Shown: positions 40,869 through 49,992, numbered from the stretch's first letter. The stretch: DNA of 64,000 nucleotides from Pseudonocardia sp. (GCF_029263155.1 NZ_JAJCYB010000046.1:1-64000), one strand, 5' to 3'. The notes: generated by a model from the letters alone, not told the origin. Numbers and translations are program-made.

Positions 40869-42497
40869 TCAGGGGGCGACCGGCAGCGTGAGGCGACCGC
40901 CGCCGAGGGTGTGCAGCGAGGACACCAGCGTCGTGGCCTCGGCCGGGTGCTCGGCGGTGCCGGTGTTGCGTGCGAAGCGCGGGTGCGACCCGCCCGCCAC
41001 CAGCAGGCGCAGCCGGTGCCCCGCGGCGAAGCGGTGGGCGCAGGCGTCCAGCTCCAGGCGGACCGGCCCGTCGGCGCGCGCCGGGTCCAGGCGCAGGTGG
41101 GCGTCGGTGACGTTGCGCGAGCGGCCGCGCGCGTCGACGTCGCAGAGGCGGACGAACAGGTCGGCGTGCGGGTTGTCGGTGTGGTGCTCCAGCTCCAGCA
41201 CGGGTGATCCGATCACCTCGACCGCGGCGCCGAGCGGCTCGGAGGTGAACGCCACGACGTCGGCCCTGGCCTCCAGCGGCGCGTTGTCGCGCACGCCGGC
41301 GGGCGGGTTGAGCAGCCGGCCGCCGAGGGTGGGCGTGGGGTCGGCGGGGTCGTAGCGGAACGCCGCCACCGGCCCGGTGCGGCCCGGGTCGCGGCCGACC
41401 AGCCGGCCCGCCGTCAGCCAGCGGACCTGCGGGGCGGTCGGCGGCGGCCACTCCGGCAGGTCGCGCCATCCGCCCCCGCCGGTGACGTGGATGCGCACCG
41501 GGGAGCGCCGCGCGCGGCCGGTGGCCCCGGCCAGGTTCTCGTCGAGCCAGCCCAGCGCCTCGCGGGCCACGTCGCCGGCCAGCGCGGCCTGCACGTGGGT
41601 CCAGGGACCCACGGTCAGCGCGACGTCGACGCCGCGCCCGCGCAGCGTCGCGTACTGGTGCAGGGTCTGGTCCAGGAACAGGTCCTGCCAGCCGCCCACG
41701 AGCAGCACCGGCAGGTCGGCCTTCTCCAGCGCGTCGGTGACGCGGCGCGGCTCCCAGAACGGGTCGGCCGGATCGGGGTGCGAGACCCAGTCCCGGTACC
41801 AGGGCGCGCGGCCGGCCAGCACCGGTTCGGCGGCCGCGGGCAGCGGCAGCCCGCGGAACGCCGACTCGAGGGCCCGTCGCCCGCGGGCACCGCGGAGCAG
41901 CCTGCGCACCATCCCGCCATCCTCCTGCCCGGCCACCATCGCGCTCCAGCCCAGGAACCCGAGCAGCGTGAACGCCCCGGTGCCGTGGGTGACCTCGGCG
42001 AAGTCGTGCGGGCCGACGATCACGACGGCCGCCGCGAGCTCCGGGGGCGGGTCGGTCAGCAGCGACCACTGGGTCCAGCCCAGGTAGGAGGCGCCCATCG
42101 TGGCCAGCCGCCCGTCGAACCACGGCTGCTCCCGCAGCCACGCCACCGTGTCCAGGCCGTCGTCGACCTCGTGCACCATCGGGTCGAACACGCCGCCGGA
42201 GCCGAACGTGCCGCGGCAGCTCTGCACCAGCACGTGGTAGCCGCGCGCGGCGAGGGCACGCGCCGACCCGATGTCGAGGGGCGTGCCCCGCCCGTACGGG
42301 GTGCGGACCAGCACCGTGCCCAGCGGGTGGGCGGTGTCGGGCACCAGGTGCTCGGCGAGCAGCACCGCGCCGTCGCGGACGGGGACGGCTTCCTCGCGGA
42401 CCCCGTAGCCGGTGCGGGCGGGCGGCAGCCCCAGCAGGCGGGTGGCGATCCGGTCGACGGCCCGGGCGGCCGGGCCCGGCGGGACGGGGGTGGTCAT
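40869..42497 (-). CDS. CocE/NonD-family hydrolase
   Basis: A 542-residue serine hydrolase. The nucleophile elbow is TMGASYLGWTQ (Gly-x-Ser-x-Leu), the N-terminal strand region is VLVRTPYGRG, and the catalytic His lies near GPWTHVQAALA. The C-terminal jelly-roll domain starts around LVGRDPGRTGP and ends GHRLRLLVAGGSHPRFARN. The family includes cocaine esterase and X-Pro dipeptidyl peptidases. The natural substrate is probably an ester or acylpeptide. Full length, cytosolic. Confidence 0.9.
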   Translation of the reverse strand: MTTPVPPGPAARAVDRIATRLLGLPPARTGYGVREEAVPVRDGAVLLAEHLVPDTAHPLGTVLVRTPYGRGTPLDIGSARALAARGYHVLVQSCRGTFGSGGVFDPMVHEVDDGLDTVAWLREQPWFDGRLATMGASYLGWTQWSLLTDPPPELAAAVVIVGPHDFAEVTHGTGAFTLLGFLGWSAMVAGQEDGGMVRRLLRGARGRRALESAFRGLPLPAAAEPVLAGRAPWYRDWVSHPDPADPFWEPRRVTDALEKADLPVLLVGGWQDLFLDQTLHQYATLRGRGVDVALTVGPWTHVQAALAGDVAREALGWLDENLAGATGRARRSPVRIHVTGGGGWRDLPEWPPPTAPQVRWLTAGRLVGRDPGRTGPVAAFRYDPADPTPTLGGRLLNPPAGVRDNAPLEARADVVAFTSEPLGAAVEVIGSPVLELEHHTDNPHADLFVRLCDVDARGRSRNVTDAHLRLDPARADGPVRLELDACAHRFAAGHRLRLLVAGGSHPRFARNTGTAEHPAEATTLVSSLHTLGGGRLTLPVAP

Positions 42498-42596
42498 GGC
42501 CCCATACTGCCCATCGGAGGGCCGGCGCGGCGCACCGAACGGATGACGCGCCCGCCCGGGTGGTAACCGATGCCGCGGGGACCGCGATGACCGGAC

Positions 42597-42734
42597 ATGA
42601 CCGTCGTCACCGTCCCGGGCCGCACCGCCGCCCCCGGACCCGCCCTGACCACCGGCCCCACCGCGGACCGCGTCATCGCCGTCCTGTTCGCCGTCAGCGT
42701 CGCGGTGTTCCTGCTCGCCCTCGTCACCCTGTAG
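42597..42734 (+). CDS. Possible 45-residue single-pass membrane protein
   Basis: A short frame MTVVTVPGRTAAPGPALT leading to a hydrophobic C-terminal helix VIAVLFAVSVAVFLLALVTL. It fits neatly into the gap between the CocE gene and the DUF2252 gene, whose GTG follows 19 bp later. The ribosome-binding site is poor. I cannot tell a function. Confidence 0.4.
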   Translation: MTVVTVPGRTAAPGPALTTGPTADRVIAVLFAVSVAVFLLALVTL

Positions 42735-42753
42735 AGCGGCGTAACCTCGTCCG

Positions 42754-44196
42754 GTGCCTCCCATCCCGATGACCGCGCTCCCGGGGCACACCGTGCTCGC
42801 CGACGCCGACGGCACCGCGTACGCCTCGCTGCGCAGGCGCCCCGCGCACCGCTCCGAACGGCACGCCATGGGCAAGGCGCTGCGCAAGCGGGTGCCCCGC
42901 TCGTCGCTGGGGGACTGGCGGGCCCTGCCCGGGCGACCCGACCCGCTCGCCCTGATCCGGGAGTCCCACCGCGGCCGCCTCGACCGGCTCGTGCCGATCC
43001 GGGTGGGCCGCATGACCGCCTCGCCCTACGGTTTCCTGCGCGGCAGCGCCGTCGTGATGGCCTCCGACGTGGCGGGGCTGCCCGCCACCGGGATCACCCC
43101 GGTGGTCTGCGGGGACGCCCACCTGGGGAACTTCGGCTTCTACGCCTCCCCCGAGCGCGACCTCGTCATCGACCTCAACGACTTCGACGAGGCCCACCCG
43201 GGCGGCTGGGAGTGGGACCTGCGGCGCCTGGTCGCGAGCATCTGGGTGGCCGGGCGGGAGAACGGGGCGTCGGAGGACCGCTGCGCGGACGCCGTGGCCT
43301 CCTGCGTGAGCGCCTACCGCGCCGAGGTGCGGTTCCTGGCCGACCAGCCGCTGCTGTCGCGCTCCTACGAGCGGCTCGACGTGGACCGGCTGGCCGACGG
43401 CGTCGACGGCTCGCTGCGGGCCGAGGTGACCCGGGCGGCCAAGCGCGCGCGGCGACGCACCAGCGACCGTGCGGTGCCGCGGTTCACCGAGCAGGTGGCC
43501 GACCGGCGCCGGATCATCGAGGAGCCACCGCTGATCACGCGCGTGCCCGACGACGAGGCGGACCGGCTCGCGGCGGCACTGGACGACTACCTGCACACCC
43601 TCGCCCCGCACTGGCGCCGCGTGCTCGGCGGCTACACGCTCGTCGACATCGCCCACAAGGTGGTCGGCGTGGGCAGCGTCGGGCTGCGCGCCTACATCGC
43701 GCTGCTGGAGGGCTCGGCCCCCGACGACGTCGTGTTCCTGCAGCTCAAGCAGGCCCGCCGGTCCGTGCTGGCGCGCTACGTGCACGGCGCCACGGCGCTG
43801 CACGCGCACCAGGGGCAGCGGGTCGTGGAGTACCAGCAGGCGTTGCAGACCGTCAGCGACCCGCTGCTGGGCTGGACCACCGTCGGTGGGCCCCACGGGG
43901 AGGAGACGCAGTACTACGTGCGCCAGTTCCGGGACATGAAGGGCACCGTCGCGCTGGACGGGATCGACGGCCGCGCGCTCGTCGACTACGCGGGCGTCGT
44001 CGGGCACCTGCTGGCGAAGGGCCACGCCCGGACCAGTGGCGCGTCGATGGTGGCGGGATACGTGGGGAAGGGCGACAATCTGGACCGGGCCATGATCCGG
44101 TTCGCCCGCGGGTACGCCGATCAGACCGAGGCCGACCACGCCGCGCTGGTGGCCGCGGTCGACCGCGGCGAGCTCCCGGCGGAGCGGGGGGTCTGA
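42754..44196 (+). CDS. DUF2252 protein (kinase-like fold)
   Basis: A 480-residue DUF2252 family protein. Conserved stretches are FLRGSAVVMASDVA, the catalytic-loop-like VVCGDAHLGNFGFYASPERDLVIDLNDFDEA, and VVGVGSVGLRAYIALLEG. The GDAHLGNFG then DLNDFDE order resembles the HxDxxxxN and DxD motifs of the aminoglycoside-phosphotransferase fold, so it is probably a small-molecule kinase. Substrate unknown. Starts with GTG. The next gene begins 4 bp after its stop. Confidence 0.88.
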   Translation: MPPIPMTALPGHTVLADADGTAYASLRRRPAHRSERHAMGKALRKRVPRSSLGDWRALPGRPDPLALIRESHRGRLDRLVPIRVGRMTASPYGFLRGSAVVMASDVAGLPATGITPVVCGDAHLGNFGFYASPERDLVIDLNDFDEAHPGGWEWDLRRLVASIWVAGRENGASEDRCADAVASCVSAYRAEVRFLADQPLLSRSYERLDVDRLADGVDGSLRAEVTRAAKRARRRTSDRAVPRFTEQVADRRRIIEEPPLITRVPDDEADRLAAALDDYLHTLAPHWRRVLGGYTLVDIAHKVVGVGSVGLRAYIALLEGSAPDDVVFLQLKQARRSVLARYVHGATALHAHQGQRVVEYQQALQTVSDPLLGWTTVGGPHGEETQYYVRQFRDMKGTVALDGIDGRALVDYAGVVGHLLAKGHARTSGASMVAGYVGKGDNLDRAMIRFARGYADQTEADHAALVAAVDRGELPAERGV

Positions 44197-44200
44197 CGTC

Positions 44201-45082
44201 GTGCGGATCGCGTCGTTGCTGCCCGCCGCCACCGAGATCGCCGCGGCGGTGGGCCTCGCCGACGATCTCGTGGCCGTCACGTTCGAGTGCGACCATCCCG
44301 CGGGGATCCGGGAGCGCTGCGCGGTGGTGGTCGACTCGCCGCTGCCGCCCGGGCTCGATCCCGCCGGCATCGACGCCGCCGTGCGCGAGCGCGTCGCCGC
44401 CGGCCTGCCGATGTACGCCCTCGACGCCGACGCGCTGGCCCGGCTGGACCCGGAGCTGATCCTCACCCAGGACCTGTGCCGGGTGTGCGCCCTGCCCGCG
44501 GGCTCCGTCGACGACGCGCTGGCCACCATCGGCTGCGCCGCCGACGTCGTCTCGATCGACCCGTGCACCGTGGACGACGTGCTCGCCGCGATCGCGGAGG
44601 TCGGGCGCCGGGGCGGAGCCGGGGCCCGGGCGGAAGCGCTGGTCGCGGCGCTGCGCGAGCGGCTGGACGCGGTCGAGCGGGCCGTCGCCGGCCGGGTCCG
44701 GCCGCGGGTGCTCGTGCTGGAGTGGACCGACCCGCCGTTCCTGGCCGGGCACTGGGTGCCGGAGCTGGTGCGGCGCGCGGGCGGCGAGCCGGTCGGCGGG
44801 GCGGACGCCGGGCGCAGCGTGACCGGGGACTGGGGCGAGCTGGCCGCGCTCGCCCCGGACGTGGTCGTCGTCGCGCCGTGCGGCTACGGGCTGGCCGACG
44901 CCCGCGCGCAGGCCGCGGCCGTCCGGGACCGGTTCCCCGGGGTGCCGCTGGTGGCGATGGACTCGGCGTCCTACGTCGTGCGGGCCGGGCCCCGGCTCGT
45001 CGACGGGATCGAGGCGCTGGCGTGGGCCCTGCACCCGGGCGCGGTACCGGCCCCGCCGCCGGGGCGGATCGCGCACCTGTAG
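44201..45082 (+). CDS. Cytosolic BtuF-like cobalamin/metal-chelate-binding protein
   Basis: A 293-residue protein with the class III binding-protein fold: RIASLLPAATEIAAAVGLADDLV at the N-terminus, PELILTQDLCRVCALP and LVLEWTDPPFLAGHWVPELV. These are typical of the BtuF-related proteins annotated as cobalamin-binding. There is no signal peptide, so it is cytosolic and cannot serve as a normal importer subunit. Its role may be sensing or storage of a corrinoid or chelate. GTG start, cotranscribed with DUF2252. Confidence 0.82.
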   Translation: MRIASLLPAATEIAAAVGLADDLVAVTFECDHPAGIRERCAVVVDSPLPPGLDPAGIDAAVRERVAAGLPMYALDADALARLDPELILTQDLCRVCALPAGSVDDALATIGCAADVVSIDPCTVDDVLAAIAEVGRRGGAGARAEALVAALRERLDAVERAVAGRVRPRVLVLEWTDPPFLAGHWVPELVRRAGGEPVGGADAGRSVTGDWGELAALAPDVVVVAPCGYGLADARAQAAAVRDRFPGVPLVAMDSASYVVRAGPRLVDGIEALAWALHPGAVPAPPPGRIAHL

Positions 45083-45128
45083 GTCCGGCCCGTCCCGGCG
45101 GCCGGGGTCGTCGTTCCCCGGTCCGCCC

Positions 45129-45240
45129 GTCAAGATCGCGTCAACGCGGTCACCCTCGCCGTCAGGCTCCCGTTCGAGAGGCCACCGGCGCGCTCGCGCG
45201 GGTGGACGATCCGGTCCGGCCCACCGGAGGTACCGGTGGG
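45129..45240 (+). promoter_or_regulatory. kdp-like upstream region: direct repeat and hairpin
   Basis: GTCAAGATCGCGTCAACG (45129-45146) contains two GTCAA repeats 10 bp apart, the kind of sequence that precedes kdpF in many actinobacteria. CCCACCGG (45220-45227) and CCGGTGGG (45233-45240) form an 8-bp hairpin 18 bp before the start of the short kdpF-like frame. The link to kdp is by resemblance only. Confidence 0.35.
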
Positions 45241-45258
45241 TGGTGGGAGGAACCGGAC

Positions 45259-45363
45259 GTGGCTGATCTGGCGTACGTGCTGCTGATCGTCGGCGGCTTC
45301 CTGGGCGACCCGGCGGTGAACGTGACGGAGCTGAACCCGGCCGTGGCGTCGGCGACCGGCTGA
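45259..45363 (+). CDS. Short KdpF-like peptide, possibly a kdp remnant
   Basis: A 34-codon frame starting VADLAYVLLIVGGFL, which resembles the start of the small KdpF membrane peptide, behind GGGAGG. After about 15 residues the sequence becomes polar (GDPAVNVTELNPAVASATG), so the transmembrane helix is incomplete. No kdpA, kdpB or kdpC follows. It may be the left-over head of a deleted kdp operon, or chance. Confidence 0.35.
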   Translation: MADLAYVLLIVGGFLGDPAVNVTELNPAVASATG

Positions 45364-45377
45364 GCCCATTGCAGCAT

Positions 45378-45414
45378 GGCCACCTACACGCAACGTCATT
45401 GCGTGAAGGTGGCC
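45378..45414. repeat. REP-like inverted repeat GGCCACCT-CACGCAA
   Basis: GGCCACCTACACGCAA (45378-45393) and TTGCGTGAAGGTGGCC (45399-45414) pair with one A:A mismatch around a 5-nt loop CGTCA. The hairpin is long and precise, and lies in the 289-bp gap 45364-45652, which has no other feature I can name. It is likely an interspersed palindromic repeat of this genome or a transcription stop. Confidence 0.7.
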
Positions 45415-45652
45415 TTCCTGCAACTCGGGAGGCCTGGTCGCGCCGGTGGCGGGGCGCCTGACCCCGACCCGGGTCCCGGCGGCGCAGCCGTGACCCGCGT
45501 GCTCGGAGGCCGAACCGTCCCGGCCTGAGCACCTGATCACCGAGCCGGGTATGGGCTATCGCTTCGAGATGTGAGGCGCGGCACCGTGGAGGGGTAGGGT
45601 CGGTGGGTCGGGCGAACGGGTCCGGCACCACAACCGAAGGAGTCGCGGACAC

Positions 45653-45856
45653 GTGAGCTGGACCGGAAGCCCTTCGACGAACGAGCAGAACGGCAGCTTC
45701 GCGGCGGCCCAGGCCGCCAACGACACGAGCAACGAGCTGCAGAACCGCCGGGCCGCCCGTGTGGTGGCCGGCCGCGCCATCGACGTGGACGACTGCGCCG
45801 AGATGCTCGCCATGCTGGGTCTCGACGCCGGCACCGAGCGGGTCGCCGCCGACTGA
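45653..45856 (+). CDS. Small hypothetical protein upstream of the LytS kinase
   Basis: A 67-residue hydrophilic protein: SWTGSPSTNEQNGSFAAAQ, then a helix NELQNRRAARVVAGRAI and DVDDCAEMLAMLGLDAG. It has a GTG start with GAAGGAG upstream at a rather long 11 nt. I recognise no domain. The C-terminal half has the feel of a small helical binding motif. It precedes the two-component operon by about 110 bp. Confidence 0.55.
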   Translation: MSWTGSPSTNEQNGSFAAAQAANDTSNELQNRRAARVVAGRAIDVDDCAEMLAMLGLDAGTERVAAD

Positions 45857-45967
45857 ACCCGTCCGCACCGCCGCTGCGCCCGCGCGGGTCGACGACGCGG
45901 CCGGTGGGTGCGTGTGGCACCGCTCGACCGGGTCACCTACCGTCACCTGGTTCCGATGGAGGCGTGC

Positions 45968-47053
45968 ATGGTGGCGGTGTCGCGGCGTGGTGGGTGGTTC
46001 CGGCCCTCCGCCACGTCCGGTGCGGCCGGGGCCATGGCGGCCCTGGCGGCGGCGCGGCGGGTGGCCGCGGAGCTGCGCGGCGGGCTCGACGGCCCGGGGG
46101 TGGCCGCCGCGGCACGGGAGCTGCGGCGGTTGCTCGACGTGCGGGCCGTCGGGCTCGGCGGGCTGCGGGGCGAGCTGGTGTGGTCGGGGCAGCCCTCGGA
46201 CGTCGCTGCCGTGGACGGGCTGGTGGACCGCGTGCTGCGCACCGACGCGCGGGCCGCGCGCGGCGAGGTGGTCGCGCTGCCGGTGCACGCCCGCGACGAG
46301 CTCGTGGGCGTGCTGGTGGTGGAGGGCGAGCAGACGACCGCTCAGGCGCGCGAGGCCGCGGCCTGGGTGGGGGAGGCGCTGGACCGGGCCCGCCTGGAGG
46401 CGTCGGCCGGGGTGGCCGAGCAGGCCGAGCTGCGGGCGCTGCGGGCCGAGATCTCGCCGCACTTCGTCTACAACAGCCTCACGGTGATCGCCTCGTTCGT
46501 GCGGACCGACCCGGAGCGGGCCCGCGAGCTCATGCTCGACTTCGCCGCCTACACCCGCCACAGCCTGGCCCGCCACGGCGACTACACGACCGTCGCCGGC
46601 GAGTTCGCCGCCATCGAGGCCTACCTGGCGCTCGCGCGCGCGGTGCTCGGCGAGCGCCTGGTCGTGCAGGTCCGGATCGCCCCGGAGATCCTGCCGGTCG
46701 CGCTGCCCTACCTCGCGCTGCAGCCGCTGGTGGAGAACGCGGTGCGGCACGGGGTGGAGCTCGGGTCGGGCGGCCTGGTCCAGGTCACCGGCGAGGCGCA
46801 GGGGAGCGAGTGCGTGATCAGCGTCGAGGACGACGGGCCGGGGATGGATCCCGGGTACGTGGCCGACGTGCTCGCCGGGCGCGGTCGCCCGGGCAGCCTC
46901 GGCCTCGTCAACGTCGACCGCAGGCTGCGCACCGTGTTCGGCCCCGGCTACGGCCTCGTCGTGGAGACGGCCGCGGACGCGGGCACGAAGGTGGTGCTGC
47001 GCGTGCCGCGGTTCCAGCCCGGCGTCAGCGCCGAGTGGGCGGTGAACCGGTGA
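45968..47053 (+). CDS. LytS-type sensor histidine kinase with soluble GAF-like sensor
   Basis: A 361-residue kinase of the PF06580 type. Residues 25-145 look like a GAF-related domain and there are no transmembrane helices, so the sensor is cytosolic. The phosphoacceptor box is EISPHFVYNSL with His165, followed by the N-box LQPLVENAVRHGV and the G-boxes VEDDGPGMDP and GSLGLVNVDRRL. The ATG at 45968 is preferred with GGAGG 5 nt upstream. It forms an operon with the LytTR regulator (4-bp overlap) and precedes two solute symporters it may control. Confidence 0.9.
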   Translation: MVAVSRRGGWFRPSATSGAAGAMAALAAARRVAAELRGGLDGPGVAAAARELRRLLDVRAVGLGGLRGELVWSGQPSDVAAVDGLVDRVLRTDARAARGEVVALPVHARDELVGVLVVEGEQTTAQAREAAAWVGEALDRARLEASAGVAEQAELRALRAEISPHFVYNSLTVIASFVRTDPERARELMLDFAAYTRHSLARHGDYTTVAGEFAAIEAYLALARAVLGERLVVQVRIAPEILPVALPYLALQPLVENAVRHGVELGSGGLVQVTGEAQGSECVISVEDDGPGMDPGYVADVLAGRGRPGSLGLVNVDRRLRTVFGPGYGLVVETAADAGTKVVLRVPRFQPGVSAEWAVNR

Positions 47054-47841
47054 GCCCGGGCGGTGGTCCGGCGCTGCGTGCACTGGCCGTCGACGACGTG
47101 GCGCCGGCGCTGGAGGAGCTGCGCCGGCTGCTGCTCGAGTCGCCCGAGGTGAGCGAGGTCGCCACGGCGCGCGACGCGCTGACCGCGCTGAAGCTGATCC
47201 AGGCCGGGCCGTTCGACGTGGTGTTCCTCGACGTGTCGATGCCCGCGATGGACGGGATGGAGCTGGCCTCGCTGCTGTCCCGGATGACCGAGCCCCCGGT
47301 GGTCGTGTTCGTCACCGCGTTCGAGGAGCACGCCGCGTCCGCCTTCGGCATCGGAGCCGTCGACTACCTGCTCAAGCCGGTCGGCCCGGAACGCCTCGCC
47401 GCGGCCCTGGACCGCGTGCGCCGATTCACCGCTCCCGCCGACCGGTCGGCCACCCCGGCCGCGCGGGCCGTGGACGCGCTCGCCGCGGTGCCGGTGGAGC
47501 TGGGCGGCCGCACCCGGTTCGTCCGCCGCAGCGATGTGCGGTTCGTGGAGGCGCAGGGCGACTACGTGCGGCTGCACACCGGCTCCGGTGGCCATCTCGT
47601 GCGGATCCCGATCTCGCGGCTGGAGGAGCACTGGCGCCACGCCGGGTTCGTGCGGGTGCACCGCAGCTTCCTGCTCGCCGTTCCCGCGGTGCGCGAGCTG
47701 CGCAGCGACGTCAGCGGCGGCCTGCTCGCCCACACCGACGTCGGCGACGTCCCGGTGAGCCGCCGGCACGCCCGCGAGCTGCGCGAGCTGCTGCTGGAGG
47801 CGGCCACCCGGGGCGACTTCGACCCGCGCGCACGGTCGTGA
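47050..47841 (+). CDS. LytTR-family response regulator
   Basis: A 263-residue regulator: receiver domain with phosphoacceptor Asp61 in VVFLDVSMPAMDG and the LKPVG end, then a LytTR DNA-binding domain (RRSDVRFVEAQGDYVRLHT, FVRVHRSFLLAV, VPVSRRHARELRELL). LytTR regulators bind paired direct repeats. The likely target is the symporter gene behind it or its own operon. GTG start overlapping the kinase stop. Confidence 0.93.
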   Translation: MSPGGGPALRALAVDDVAPALEELRRLLLESPEVSEVATARDALTALKLIQAGPFDVVFLDVSMPAMDGMELASLLSRMTEPPVVVFVTAFEEHAASAFGIGAVDYLLKPVGPERLAAALDRVRRFTAPADRSATPAARAVDALAAVPVELGGRTRFVRRSDVRFVEAQGDYVRLHTGSGGHLVRIPISRLEEHWRHAGFVRVHRSFLLAVPAVRELRSDVSGGLLAHTDVGDVPVSRRHARELRELLLEAATRGDFDPRARS

Positions 47842-47863
47842 CGGTGGCGAACGGGACGGCACC

Positions 47864-48223
47864 GTGACGAAGCAACGCCGGGTGGCGGTGGCGAGCCCGC
47901 AGACCCGCCTCGCGATGGCCCGACGCCGGTCCGGGGTGCGCGCCGACCGGCCGCACCTCGCTCCCGCCGACCTGGAACGGGCCCGTGTCGTCCACCGCGC
48001 CCAGCTGCGGTCCGCGCTGCTCGCCGTCGGCTGGCTCGCCGTCCTGATCATCGGGCTGCCGCTGCTGCTCGCCGCGTTCCCCGCCCTGGACGACGTGCCG
48101 GTGCTCGGGGTCCCGCTGTCCTGGCTCGCCGTCGCGGTGCTGCCCTACGCGGTGCTGGTCGCGCTGGCGGGCTGGGCCCTGCGGCGCGCCGAGCGCACCG
48201 AGCGCACCGAGCGGCGACCGTGA
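47864..48223 (+). CDS. Small two-helix membrane protein, DUF485-like position
   Basis: A 119-residue protein with two transmembrane helices (about 48-68 and 83-103), a basic N-terminus and a short C-terminal repeat ERTERTE. It precedes a cation/acetate symporter gene just as the true DUF485 protein at 51.7 kb precedes the second one. It probably serves as its small accessory subunit although the sequence is not clearly DUF485. GTG start. Confidence 0.7.
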   Translation: MTKQRRVAVASPQTRLAMARRRSGVRADRPHLAPADLERARVVHRAQLRSALLAVGWLAVLIIGLPLLLAAFPALDDVPVLGVPLSWLAVAVLPYAVLVALAGWALRRAERTERTERRP

Positions 48224-48266
48224 CGGGGCGGACCGAGCCGGGGCGGACCCCGACCGGGCCCCCGGC

Positions 48267-49946
48267 ATGATCGGGGCGGCGATCGTCCTCGTCGTGCTGG
48301 CGACGCTGCTGATCGGCGCCCGTGGGGTCGCCGCGATGCGCACCACGTCGGACTTCCTGGTCGCCTCGCGCCGGATCCCGCCGTGGCTCAACGCCGCGGC
48401 CGTCTCGGGGGAGTACCTGTCGGCGGCGTCGTTCCTCGGGGTGGCCGGGCTCGTCGTCAAGGACGGGATCGGGGCGCTGTGGTACCCGGTCGGGTTCACC
48501 GCCGGGTACATCGCGATGCTCGCGCTGGTCGCCGCGCCGATGCGCCGCACCGGGGCGCTGACCGTACCCGACTTCGCCGAGGCCCGGCTCGGGTCGGCCG
48601 GCCTGCGCAAGCTGTCGGCCGTGGTCGTGCTCGTGATCGCCACCCTCTACGTCGTGCCGCAGTTCAAGGCGGCCGGGCAGGTGCTGGCCGTCGTCGCCGG
48701 CACCCCCTACTGGGTCGGGGTGGTCGTCGCGGGCGCGGCGGTCAGCATCACCCTCGCGCTGGGCGGCATGCGCGCGGCCACCTACGTGCAGGCCTTCCAG
48801 TTCGGGCTCAAGCTCGTGCTGTTCGTCGTGCCCGCGGTCTGGCTGGTACTCACCGTCAGCGCCGAGACCCGCTCCGCCGCCCTCGCCCCGGTGCAGTTCA
48901 CGACGTTCGAGCGCACCACACCGGTCGACTTCCGGCTGGGCACCGAGCTCGCGGTCACCGAGGCGACCACCGTGGCGATCGACGGCCGGGATCCGGAGGT
49001 CCTCGCCCCCGGCCGGTACGTCGTGGAGGCCGGCAGCCGGTGGACCTTCGCCGCGGGTGCCGACGTGCCCGACGTGGCCGGGGCGGTCCCGCCGGGCGGG
49101 GAGAGCTGGTCGCGCCCGCTGCTCGACCCCGGAGAGGCCGGCTTCCCGGTGCTCGCGACGCTGTCGGTGCTCGTCGCCACGGTCCTGGGCACGATGGGGC
49201 TGCCGCACATCATCGTGCGCTTCCACACCAGCGCCGACGGCCGCGGCGCCCGGCGCACCGCGGCGATCACCGTCGTCCTGCTGTCGGCGTTCTACCTGTT
49301 CCCGGCCGTCTACGGGGTGCTGGGGGCGGTGCTGCTGCCCGAGCTGTACCTGTCCGGTGGCACCGACACCGTCGTCGTGCAGCTTCCCGCGCGGGTCGAC
49401 CCCGGCCCGGTGGGCGCCCTGTTCACCGCCCTGCTCACGGCGGGCGCGTTCGCCGCGTTCCTCGCCACCTCGCTGGGGCTGCTGCTGGCCCTGACCGGAG
49501 CGGTCTCGCACGACCTGCTCCCCGACACCACGCTGCGCAGGCTGCGGCTCACCCCGTTCGCCGCCGCCGCGCTCGTCGTCGCGCTGGCGCTGCCCGCCGT
49601 CGAGCTGGACGTGGGCGTGCTCGTGACGTCCGCGTTCGCCGTCGCGGCCTCGACGTTCTGCCCGCTGCTCGTGCTGGGCATCTGGTGGTCGCGGCTCACC
49701 GCGCGGGGAGCCGTCGTCGGGATGGTGGTGGGGCTCGCCGCGTCGGCCGGGGTGATCGGCGTCGACCTGCTGGTCGGGTCCCCACCGGGGCTGGCGTCGA
49801 TCCTGTTGGGGCAGCCCGCGCTGTGGTCGGTGCCGCTGGCGTTCGCCACGATGGTGCTGGTGTCGCTGCGCGGGCGCCCACCGGCGTGGGCGGCGGCCGC
49901 GATGCTGCGCCTGCACCTGGACGAGACCCGGCCCGGCCGGCTGTGA
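48267..49946 (+). CDS. Sodium/solute symporter, acetate-type (ActP-like) 1
   Basis: A 559-residue SSS-family transporter, 12-13 helices. YLSAASFLGVAGLVVKDGIGALWY and TMGLPHIIVRFHTSADGR are the signature sequences of the ActP/MctC group importing acetate, propionate or pyruvate with Na+ or H+. An external loop of about 90 residues (220-310) is larger than in ActP and contains VEAGSRWTFAAGADVPDV. It lies behind the LytS/LytTR genes and is a good candidate target. Confidence 0.88.
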   Translation: MIGAAIVLVVLATLLIGARGVAAMRTTSDFLVASRRIPPWLNAAAVSGEYLSAASFLGVAGLVVKDGIGALWYPVGFTAGYIAMLALVAAPMRRTGALTVPDFAEARLGSAGLRKLSAVVVLVIATLYVVPQFKAAGQVLAVVAGTPYWVGVVVAGAAVSITLALGGMRAATYVQAFQFGLKLVLFVVPAVWLVLTVSAETRSAALAPVQFTTFERTTPVDFRLGTELAVTEATTVAIDGRDPEVLAPGRYVVEAGSRWTFAAGADVPDVAGAVPPGGESWSRPLLDPGEAGFPVLATLSVLVATVLGTMGLPHIIVRFHTSADGRGARRTAAITVVLLSAFYLFPAVYGVLGAVLLPELYLSGGTDTVVVQLPARVDPGPVGALFTALLTAGAFAAFLATSLGLLLALTGAVSHDLLPDTTLRRLRLTPFAAAALVVALALPAVELDVGVLVTSAFAVAASTFCPLLVLGIWWSRLTARGAVVGMVVGLAASAGVIGVDLLVGSPPGLASILLGQPALWSVPLAFATMVLVSLRGRPPAWAAAAMLRLHLDETRPGRL

Positions 49947-49992
49947 AGTCTCTCAGCTCCGGCTCACCGGATCCTGCCGCGGACCCGCGAGG

